Shown: positions 46,581 to 56,450 of the stretch, piece after piece | Layout of the letters: every line of letters starts with the position of its first letter | How positions within the stretch are numbered: the stretch's first letter is position 1 | Source: Pohlia nutans | Taxonomy: Eukaryota; Streptophyta; Bryopsida; Bryales; Mniaceae | Length of the DNA: 64,000 bases | Direction of reading: 5' to 3' | Assembly: GCA_022496805.1 (NCBI GenBank) | Contig: CM040107.1 | Coordinates: forward strand, 9,568,501-9,632,500 | Notes under the pieces: model-generated | The model's input: the letters and a program-made list of their open reading frames with translations, nothing else | Told to the model about the DNA's origin: nothing | The model's database searches: none | Position numbers and translations under genes: made by a program

Positions 46581-46950
46581 GTGTCAAGGGAAGTTCTATT
46601 TTCGAACGTTGGGACATTCCTTAAGCATGTAGTGCGTTCTTGTCTACTGGCAAGTGCAAAGGGAACATGTGACAGAACTAGGGAACGATATAAACCCTTG
46701 ATGGCAATGACTGAATCATTTTTGATTGACACTGCAGCAAGATATTGGGAACCAAACAGGGGAGTGGGAGGACAAAACATGGCGGAGGGGGAAAATGTGA
46801 AAGCCGAGTAAGACCAAACCCTTGTAAAGGGCGACAATCCAGAGTTCTCCATAGGTGATTGTCACCCTGCAGTATACAACTATCTGCACAATAGTTTAGA
46901 CTGTGGTCACCCCATATCTGGTTCCGCCCATCCAACATGATATACTTGCT
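46581..46950 (+). pseudogene. Gene fragment, copy 1 of an inverted pair
   Basis: The plus frame reads KHVVRSCLLASAKGTCDRTR, LMAMTESFLIDTAARYWEPN and MAEGENVKAE, then TAA and DQTLVKGDNPEFSIGDCHPA VYNYLHNSLDCGHP. The reading matches the opposite-strand copy at about 47000-47260. Family unknown. The nucleotide match at 46726-46880 pairs with 47255-47099. Confidence 0.5.
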
Positions 46951-47255
46951 CTTAGCGAAGCATCATACACTATCATTCATCATGCACAGCTGCATAGATG
47001 ACTGTGCATGATTCCACGCTACAGCAATGCGTGCCCCTACGTGGACAAAATGTTGTGTACGATGAAGGGCTGATCATGTTGCACACACTATGCAGACCGT
47101 TGTATACTGCAGGGTGAAAATCACCTTTGCACGACTCTGTGACGTCGTCCTTGTGATTACAAGTCTGATCTTTCTCGGCCTTCACATTTCCCATCTCTGC
47201 CATGTTTCATCCTCCCACTCTTCCATTTCGCTCCAATATCCTGCTACAGTGTCAA
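46726..47255. repeat. Inverted repeat with arms of about 155 bp
   Basis: 46726-46880 and 47099-47255 are diverged reverse complements. The best blocks are CACCCTGCAGTATACAAC (perfect, 18 bp), AAATGTGAA-GCCGAG, GAGTGGGAGGA--AAACATGG and TTGACACTG-AGCA-GATATTGG. They enclose about 218 bp. The match is coding-like, so this is an inverted gene duplication rather than a MITE. Confidence 0.85.
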
Positions 47256-47800
47256 CCACAAATGGTTCCTTCACTCTCAGCACTCTTTCGAGGTGTCCAG
47301 CATGAGTTCTCTGCTGCGGTCTCCTCGCACCGTTACCCAATAGGAACAACGACTTCCTTGGTGTCTTACTCTTCTATGACATCTTTCACCTCTTCCAGTC
47401 CGACGCCCGCAAATAACATGACAACATGTATTGAATCTCCTACAGAAATCCTACAATTCCAGGCCCTCAATATGCACGACATCGAGACTTCCATTCAATG
47501 TCGTGATGCTCTGGTTCGTCCTGCCACTGCAGGCAGACTTGTTTGTGCTTGGGGGCGGCTTGGGCCAAGCAACATCGTTGACTCGGGTCTGCTGATGCTT
47601 TGTATATTTCCTCATTGATGCCCGACGATGTGCATATTTCCAGTCGTTCTCCACGTATGCCATCGTCACAGATGTGATTTGGACCCGGCTATCTGCATTG
47701 GAGGTGGCACTACAATCAGAATTGGCGAGACCGACTCCGTACCCACCCAATGGGATGTTGCCCACTGGATCTGCAGACACTGTCCACGGCAAAGTGGTTC
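46985..47800 (-). pseudogene. Gene fragment, copy 2 of an inverted pair
   Basis: The minus strand carries VDTVAGYWSEMEEWEDET and, in another frame, MAEMGNVKAEKDQT ... CKGDFHPAVYNGLHSVCNM, matching copy 1. Upstream parts read DPVGNIPLGGYGVGLANSDC and NDWKYAHRRASMRKYTKHQQ. Several frame changes show that it is broken. The PVGNIPLG phrase comes from a degenerate family-B palindrome at 47748-47769. Confidence 0.45.
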
Positions 47801-47960
47801 ACATCTCCACTGTCCGCCTGGATCGTGTGTGTGCAAAGTAGTGCAGTATCGGAGTACTATACTGCATACCAGAGAAACCGCTTCCATCTTTAAAAACGTA
47901 CATAAATTCAATTATGACTTTACATTCGCAAACTACTGTAGATTCTAATCGTAGAGCACT

Positions 47961-48824
47961 GCGACGGAGCACCAAATGCTGGTGCTCCCCACTAACATGT
48001 GGATGCAGCACTGTACTAAGAATTTTATCTATACTAATGTAAGTTGCACGCTTTTATAAATTGTGACTACGCTCAAGTAGGGTTGGCTTCGAGTTGCATT
48101 AGTTTCTGGTGCCGCAGCAAGGACTCTTGAGGTAAGAATATCCTGGCACCCGCGATACAAGATGTACGTACAGCCCTTACGATGACGACGCCGTATCAGG
48201 GATGTACCTATTTAGCTTTCGCCGACTATGCGGTTTGGTTTCCGGCACACTCTCACTTGCATGCTGCAGGATTCATATCCACAGACAGCCCGATCATGTC
48301 AAGCCTCCGACGTCACGATAACAAGAGCGTGTGAAGATGTATGAATCTGGATCGCACATTAATGAAAAGTCATGGACGCGCGACAATCCAGCTTACCTTT
48401 ATCGGACGGGCACGATCCACACGTGGCCTATTTCCCTGAGCATTGACAGGGGAAAGTATCAAAACATTGGTCCACGACAACCGTGTATTGCGTAAAGGCA
48501 TTGACACCAATCGATCAAGTCATACACGGCTTGCGCATTATGTGGTAAATGATATTTATTAGTCTGGAATTATGTCTAGTCCGATAGGCTAACGAGTCAT
48601 TAAAATTTATCACGCTCAAATTTTATTGAGCGCCAGTCCAAAATATAAATGCCTGCTTCTATTCCTGAGTACAATCGTCTTGCAGAGCCTCTGTCCACTA
48701 CTGCTTAGATAGACTACGTCTGTACAAGAACTAATTACAAAAATGTACAAAAACTACACGGCTGTCTTCACAATGCTGAGGACGAAGACGCTGTCTTCAG
48801 GTTCACGCCTCCCTACGAAGACGA
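47961..48824. other. Intergenic, no gene seen
   Basis: Mixed-composition DNA between the inverted fragments and the 3' end of the ParB-like gene. Nothing supported beyond short repeats of GACGAAGACG near 48780-48830. Confidence 0.4.
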
Positions 48825-51800
48825 TCAATTTCCCTGTAGACAGAGCCCGTCCTTTTCCTTTAATTCGACCTCCCATTCATCAATCAACACACTACCGAAC
48901 CGACTGGACAAGAGTTGAATCGCAGTGAAATGCAGTTGTAATTGTTGTGCTGATAAACTGACCTGTGCATCGGCGTCCGTGCGCATCGCCGCAAACCGCT
49001 CTAGTATGGCAGCTTCCTGCACAACAGTGTCGACAGATTTACTCTAGTGTAATGCATTGACCTGCTTCACTGTAGCCTAAGTATGTGTGGGGAGTTTTCA
49101 AAAGAAAGATGCGACGCACGGTCCTCCTCACTTCTGTACCTGCGTTGATGGGACCATCTCTGTCTCGGGTACGCCCTCCGTTTCTGGAAAGACCTCAGGC
49201 TGTGAAAGATTCAGTGCTTCCGATCCCGACAACTCTGGGGCGGATGCAACAGACGTTGTCAGTTGAGTCAGGGGACCTGAAGGGGAGGATATGAACTCCT
49301 CGTGTGCTATGCTAGCGCTCCAGAGGGTCTCATTTGCTTCCTCTTGTGCCTTCGTCTCCTTCTCTATGACCGCCTGCGCCTTCGCCAGTTGCTCCTGCAA
49401 CTTCGTCGTCTCCCTTTGCAGTTTCATGTTGTCAAACGCAAGCTGCCGGTTATGTTGCAGTATTTCCCGGTTCTTCGATATCTTCTCCTTGGAAATCCTT
49501 GACAGCTGCACTCGAAAGAACTTGTCCCGGGACATCTTCCTATCTGATCCCTCTGCCGCCGGAGGGTCGTCAGGACCGTCGGACAAGTCAGACACCGGGG
49601 GCTCTGGGTTCTGCTGCTTCACGGCCCTCCACAGCGCGTCATCCTTATCGCTGTCAATGAGGATCGGATCGCCAACGTTGGACACGAGCGGCACCGACGT
49701 CTTCTCCACTTTGACTGTGACTAGGCCCGGGGTGACTCCAACAATGATCGCTTCCGTCGGAGTCGTCGGCTCCCCGGGCTGTGGCTCCGACGTCACCGAT
49801 ACGTCTGCTGGGACACTTGGCGCAGCCACCTCGATGACTTCCGCTGTCTGATGCTCGTGCGCAACATGCGCTACAACATCGGGCGTGCTGGCCAGTGGGT
49901 AACAGCGCAGTGGAGTCGTCTCCGACGGGCTCCCCGGTGAGCAATTGCCCACTGGGTTAGTCTCCAGCGGGCTCCCCGGTGGGCAATTGCCCACTGGGGT
50001 CATCTCCAGCGGGCTCTCCGGTGGGCAATTGCCCACTGGAATGACCTCTGCCGGGCCACTGTCGAAGACAGGACTCGGCGTGCCCGGGTGCAGAGTCTCT
50101 GGCTCGCCCCAGCTTGATGCTGCACCTGCTGTGTCATCAAAAGCAATGGGCACCGGGGATGCATCGACGCTCCCAGTGGGTATAATATCTTCTTCATGGT
50201 GGCTGCCACCTGGATTAATATCCTCTCCTGCCAGTGGAACATTATCAACTTCCATTGGCGACGGGGGAGGCGATGGCACTGTGGGAGGGATTTCCCTGCT
50301 GACTTCTGCAGGGCCAACGTACATCGGCAGCGTCAGATTGTCCGTGCCCACTGCGATGGGAGTGGTATCGTCAATGTCGAGCCCGTCAACCTCCTCTTCA
50401 ATGCCCGCCATGTCGTTAATCACCGGCTTCCGCTCGTACTGGTCGTTCATGCGCATCCTAAACCTGCTTTCCATCTCCTGACTCGGACTTCTCTCCCTCT
50501 TGACGCGGTTTCCCGAGTCCGTGTCATCCTCGGAGCGGCACTCTGCTTCCTCGTCATCTGCGGAGACCTCCTCATCATCTGCCTTGGCCCCACCATCATC
50601 ATCTGCGATGCCCCAACATCATCATCTGCGATGGCCCCACCCTCATCTGCGATGGCGTCCCCCTCATCATCTGTGTGGGACTCGTCTGAGTCCCCGGTAT
50701 TGTCCACCTCTTCCTGTGCGTCGGACTCCCTGGACGATCCCGAGTCGGATTCGTTGACACGGTCTTGTGCCATCTTCGTCCGTATCTCTGGAGTATCCAC
50801 GTCCGACTCCTCGCCGTCAAATGAGCCCTCCGGCTCCTGTAATTCGTCTTTCTTGTCAAGTGCCCACATATCATTAGCAGGGATTGAGCCATCTGTCGGC
50901 ACCCCAGTGTGCAACAGGTGCTCAAACCCGACAAGCTGGTTGCCCAACGAGTGAGCCTGCTGGTGCTGGCTCAGATACGTGTCGTCCGTAACCACGGACA
51001 CCGGGATTCTGTCAGCCATCTGCGCTCCAACAATGCGGCAACCCTACCACGTTAGAATTTTGCACAGCCGCACTTTATCCCAGTGGGCAATTGCCCACTG
51101 GCTAACAATGAACTGAGCAAGGGAGTGGAAACTTACGTATGCGGCAATCATGCATTTCTTGCCGGCTGCGATGCAGAGGACGTAATTCTCTCCGTCCTGC
51201 TTCCAGGGCAACTTGGACATGAAGTCCAAGTACAGTTCCATGCGCAGCTCATATTCGAATATGCCGTATTCCATGACTTTTCCAGCCTTCTTCTAGCGCT
51301 CCGCGCTGCGCACGAGGTCTGGCCACAGAACAGTGTTCTTCGGGCTGTGTAGGATGAAGATTGTAACTCCATTGCCCTTCTTAGTGGCCGCCGGCGACAA
51401 CAAATACGTCTCGCAGTTGGCGGGGACGTACTGCGACTTCAGAAGACACTACTCCGGCAGCAACTTGCGCATCGTCTTCGACGCCTCCGCGCTCTTTAAC
51501 GAGTGGCAGATGACCATCCACACAGGAGCAGACTGTATGTAATTCTTGGGGCTCAGGAGGGGCTTCAGGATCGATAAATAACACTTCCCCAACTCTGGAT
51601 CAACCGGCACTTTGTCGTTCTCCATGAACTCGTCAAGCCCACGAAAGTCAAGTATCCCCCCCTGGAATTGCATGTCCTCGGTCTTGACAGTACTCCACAC
51701 TCTAGTCTCGTCTTCCGGCTTCAAACCGAAGGGTACTTCCTCTGCTTGGCTCTTGACAAAGCTTGTCAAGTGTCCTTCAGTTCTGTACACAGACAGTGGT

Positions 51801-54461
51801 GGCATTTTGTGAGGCTTCATGTCAATCGTCTTGGCCTTCTCCATCACTCGGAGGATTTCTGCAGTGAATTCCTGGGGAGGAGGTTCCTGCTCCCGCTTTG
51901 GAGTATCGCTGGTCTTGAGGAAGTTGCTCAGATACTTCCTCGTGCCTCTGCAAAGCAGCTCGTCCATGTGGGCAGAATTGAAGCCCACGTGCAATTTGAA
52001 CGTCCTCCACCTGTCGAAGTTGACGTCACCATCCTCCCAAATGTCGCTCGCCCACCTCTTGTTGAGGAAGCGCACCACTGCATTCTTCGCCTTTCTTCTG
52101 TCCGACCACTCCTTCAGGCTGTAGGCAAACTTGCTCTTGGGCTTCGGCTGTCCCAAGTACACCTTTGGGATACCTGCCAAATCCTTATTGCGCCTATGCA
52201 GGCCCCGATAACTCAGACCGGCCGATATCCTGTCCACGAGCCGCGTCATGCTTGTTGGCCCCAAGCCCCTCAGGCACTTGAATGCGTAGGCCACAGTGTA
52301 TTTCCTTTCCCACGTCTTGTTCGGGCCAAGTTCCTCGTTGTACTTTTTGCCTGAGTCGGGGTTTATCAAATCGCCACTCTCGTACCATCGGAAGCACTGC
52401 AGTATTGCGTCGTATATCTCAGCCGGAGCGGTGATTGCACGAAACTCGCCTGGATAGTTTAGGAATTTCTTGTTCATGTTCTTCCAGGCCATGGCATTGA
52501 GCGTCTCCACTGCCTTCAAGGAGAACTCCTGAGACAGCACATTGAAATCAGTTTGGACTGTATTCAGTTTCGATTCCCAGTGGGCAATTGCCCACTGGAA
52601 CGACAGCAGCGTCACGACTGCTCACTTGCACATGGAGTAGAAACATTACATGGATTGGCATTATACGATTCCCATTGGGCAATCGCCCACTGGGACGAGG
52701 TCGTGACCTCTGCACATCCAAGGAGCGCAACCACATCCAATGAAAAGTTACCTTGTAATTATCCTGGTTGGCTGGCGTCGGCATCCCGTATTGCGTCCAC
52801 AAATCTCGAGCATACTGAATGTGGGCGAGGTACTCGGGCGACTCCCACTTGAACTGGTTCGTGTTGTTGATGCGCCGTGCCAACTCTGAGAGCGCCAGTT
52901 TGTCCTTCGTCCAGACAAAGTTGCACTCCCAGAACTCGTAGTCGTCCTTGAGTACCTGTTCGGTCTCCGTACTCTCCAACATGCGTTTTGCAGCCGCCCA
53001 CGTGTGCTGCCCGTTGATGATGTAGAACTTGGCATCCTGAATATCCTCCCAGCACGTGGCTACAACTTCAGTCTTGGGCATCAGGGTCAGCGTCCACTTG
53101 TTGAGGTGGAGCTGTGTTAGCAGCACCTGCAGCAGTGTGTCTACTAGGCCCTCTTGAAGAGGCCTGTACTTGTACTGCTGGGGAGCAGGCTCCATATTGT
53201 CCACGTGGATAGCCTTCGTGAACTCTTGTCCGAGTGGGTAATTGTGGGCGGTGCGCCGCTTGAACTCATACAGTTCGCTTTGGCATTTTGTGATCACTAT
53301 GTCCCCTCCGTCCTTCACTCGTATTGGATGCGGGGCCTGCTTCTTCATGGGAGCGCGCTTTGGTGTTTTTCTTCCTGGGATCGCGCTTCGGTCCGCCGTG
53401 ACCCCACACTCTTCACGGAATGCCACCTCCAGCCTTCCCATGGTCCCTGGGGATGCTTGGCCAGTCACCTCTGCCAAGTCCTTCTCTCTCCCGTTTGCGG
53501 GCGTCTTCTTCTTCCTGCGCTTTGTGGGTTGGGTCGGAGGAGTGACCTCCTCCGTAACGTCATCGCTTGCGCCAGTGGGCAATTGCCCACTGGGACCCGC
53601 TTTTGCCTTGCCCTTGGATGCGCGGCTCAGGCGCTTTCGTGGGCGACTAGCTTCTGCAACCCCAGTCTCCTCTATAACGGCTGTGTTTTCTGCCACACGC
53701 GTCTCCTGTGGAGCAGGGGTCGTCTCTGCTGATGCTGGAGTTTTGTCTTTCTTGCGGCTGCGTGCATCCCTGCTCGGTGCAGGTGGAACTGGTGCGACTG
53801 GGGCAGCCCTCTTTCGAGCTCCTGCCGCAGCCTGGTTAGCAGGAGCCCGGTTAGCAGGAGCCCGGTTTGCTGGAGCCCGGTTTGCAGGAGCCGGGTTTGC
53901 AGGAGCCGGATTTGCAGGAGCCGCCCTGATCGCACTGTTCACTTTTCCTATGTTGTGCAGAGCTTTCTTGAGCACCATACTTACTGCCTGAGATCCTTTG
54001 TGCAAGTCCTCGAGGTCCTCAACCTCCACGAGCATGTTGGGCCAGTAGGCCAACATGGACACGGCAGCAGCATCCAGGCTTTTGTGAAACTGATCGGGTG
54101 AGAAATCGCCGTCTAATTCATTGAAGAGGAAGTTGGCTTGACTTCCGGAGGCGTTCTGCACCCAAACAATTACGTGTGGCCTGCAGTACAACACTTCTGT
54201 GACCACGACCGACTTGAAATTCGACACTTCGGGGTTTACGCCGGGTGGGACAACGCACTTCGTCCATGGTCGCAGCGCCCATGTCGAGTCCGCTAACTTC
54301 GTCACCAGCAGCGACCACTGCCTTGGTGGTGGACAACACTCCTTCAGCCTGTACACCTTGCCACCGCAGAACTCGCCACGTATGTTCGCATTCAACTCTT
54401 GCTCGAAAAACTTTTTCAGATGTCCGTTGTATGGAATTTCTGGGGGTTTATCTTTCCCCAT
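48825..54461 (-). pseudogene. Five-exon gene with ParB/DGQHR-like motif, nearly intact
   Basis: Minus-strand exons are 54461-52752, 52528-51137, 51019-49140, 49016-48963 and 48833-48825, all joined in phase 0 with GT-AG ends. Exon 1 (570 codons from MGKDKPPEIPYNGHLKKF) has a Lys/Trp-rich N-terminus, a 15-bp repeat giving APANP/APANR units (about 53826-53927), basic nuclear-localisation-like runs (TKRRKKK) and, near residue 484, FYIINGQHTWAAAKRM. That resembles the G-x-H-R-type signature of ParB/Srx-fold and DGQHR nucleases. Exon 2 is a conserved unknown domain (KYTVAYAFKCLRGLGPTSMT). Exon 3 is acidic and ends in a coiled coil. Lesions are few: TAG at 51451-51449 and 51295-51293, and one lost base near 50610 in a GATGATG repeat. 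It could be a recent pseudogene or functional if UAG is read through and the base loss is an assembly error. Family-B palindromes lie in exons and introns. Confidence 0.7.
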
Positions 54462-54949
54462 TTTGTATCACCTGCAGCCAAACGACATCGTTGTGAGACT
54501 GTCCTGTGGAATTCGTGCAACGCATCGTGTTCGGCCGGTGCTCAATTGACCACTGGATTAGTCCGTGCCTTGCCGTGTTGCCAATGCCAGTGGACAATCG
54601 AGACATGGGAGTTACAGACTACCACACTACTCTATGCCAATAACTGTTGCCTTCAACATCATTCTAATCCAGTGGGCAATTGCCCACCGGGGAGCGTTCT
54701 TCAGAACCTTGCACTGTCTACCTCTGCAGCATTTTACATCCTCTGCGTCTATGCCCATTGGGTACTGCAGGAATCACAGTGCACTTGGTAACTGAGTGGG
54801 CAAACGCGCCCTGCGTTCTGGACCGACATACTTGACTACAACATTCACAATACCTGTTCGTGAGTGGCCACCGGGCAGTGTCGGGTAGAGCCGACGTTTC
54901 TGATATCGAGCCTTGCTCGTGGCCACCCTAGTGGGCAATTGCCCACTGG
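49892..54949. repeat. Dispersed family-B palindromes (CAGTGGGCAATTGCCCACTG)
   Basis: Clear copies start at about 49934, 49976, 50018, 51080, 52577, 52673, 53572, 54669 and 54928. Degenerate or half copies lie at 49892, 53232, 54537, 54793, 47748 and 45470. They occur in exon 3 (read PVGNCPPG), exon 1 (read SGQLPTG), two introns and the 5' flank. The three copies at 49934-50039 form a 42-bp tandem. The word reads without stops in all three frames and is identical on both strands. Confidence 0.93.
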
Positions 54950-55188
54950 CTGCCCTCTGCCTCGTCCAAAAATTCATATTTTCCACCGTATTATGAGTTA
55001 TTTCCTAACGTATATCCGATCGTATATGGAAAAGGAAATTCCATATGACATCTGCTAATTGCAAAAGAAATACCCGCTGTGGAAAGAAAAAAACCAAAAA
55101 AAAACTAGCTCATCGTATGACAAGACATGTTTGACACATACACTATCGGAAAATCTACATGTATAGATCATGCTAACGCTGCACTACC

Positions 55189-55398
55189 TACACCTGTCAT
55201 AGATATCAAACATGATATTCTACACGTAATGGGGAGTAGTGCACCACAGTGGGGCTTTGAAATCTACCACTGTCATAGATCCAGCGGGCAAGTCACCATT
55301 GGATCTATGAAAGTGGTAGATTTAAAAGGGCCACTGTAGTGCTCTACTACCGACAATATGCATATTGCCATGCCTAAAATCTACGATAGGTATAGATA
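55189..55398. mobile_element. Foldback element with long imperfect inverted arms
   Basis: The inner arms 55260-55282 and 55301-55323 match at 22 of 23 positions (AATCTACCACTGTCATAGAT and complement) around a loop containing AGCGGGCAAGTCACCATT. Outer arms continue with about 80 percent match through CACCACAGTGG/CCACTGTAGTG to CCTGTCATAGAT/ATCTACGATAGG. About 210 bp in total, non-coding; it can form one hairpin over nearly its whole length. It could be a MITE or a small-RNA hairpin precursor. Confidence 0.75.
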
Positions 55399-55419
55399 CT
55401 ACAAAATTCGAGCGTCAGG

Positions 55420-56450
55420 CAAAACACTGTGGTTCAAATGCAGTGAAAATCGACAAAGATTAGGTTGCACTTAACGAACGACGACGACGTACTTATAGTA
55501 AACAAACGACGAAGAACTGCACTACACAAACGACGAAGAAGTTTCACATAGTCTAGTAGTTCGGCGTCACGCACTGCTAGACAACGGAATTGTCGGGCAG
55601 TGTCGGGCAGCCTAACGTCACCTTCGTTAAGAGAGCACAAACGCGGACTTGGCGGAATGGACTAACGCGACAAGAGACGCAAAAAATTAAATTAACTTCA
55701 GCATTTCTACCGTTCTCAACTTGTGCTTACTTTACTGTCTCTAGTTCTTAAACAGCCACCTTCACAACGTTAACAGCGGAACCCTATCGTCGACTGACAA
55801 CAGAACATGTCCAAGCTGATTCTTCTAAGTCATCGTCATTCACTGAAAGGAGCCTAAAGAAATGGAACTAGAGGGCTTACCGCAGTCAAGATTCGCGTAG
55901 AAGATGGCGGAGCTGTAGCGCCGTAGCTCAGTCACAAAAATTCCCGCAACAAACAACTCCCGCAATGCACCGTACTCGCCTACACACGGGAAACACCACA
56001 GTCGTCGCTCCAGCCGAGTACACCACACCACGCGCACAAGACAGTGAACACCACTGTCACAGATGGGGACTAGAAACACAACAATTGCGAGCAGGAGTAT
56101 GACCAGCATCCACAGCGCAATACAAAAATACGGCGATGAGAGCGGAAAACGGCACGGAGAACAGCAAGGCAACAGGAAAAATTCTGCAGCGCGGCAGCCT
56201 GACGGCACGCGAGAGACAGCCCAGCAGAAGAAGAGAAATGGCGGCGCAAAATGAGGAAGAGCGGGGGGGTCGACGGGGGAGGCCGGACCCGATACCCAAA
56301 CCCTACACCCGCCGCCTTCTACATTTATGATACGCTGTCCATTGATACCCGGCCACGATGACCGCCGGCTACCATACACGGCCCTTCCCGATACCCTACA
56401 CGGCCGACCTCGATACCCGGACCCAACACCCGGACCGAAGGCATTGTTTT
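55420..56450. other. Intergenic, GC-richer, with short repeats
   Basis: AACGACGAAG recurs near 55475, 55505 and 55530, and GTCGGGCAGT twice near 55590-55610. At 56280-56440 GATACCC/CACCCGG words recur (ATACCCGGCC, ATACCCTACACGGCC, ATACCCGGACC), about four units of 20-40 bp. A 204-codon minus frame here is Cys/Phe/Leu-rich and hydrophobic without a motif; I do not accept it as a gene. Confidence 0.45.

Noticed and set aside
50196..53991. Plus-strand frames of about 250 codons
   Set aside because: Antisense to exons 3 and 1 of the ParB-like gene; Ser/Ala-rich with no motif and no splice logic.
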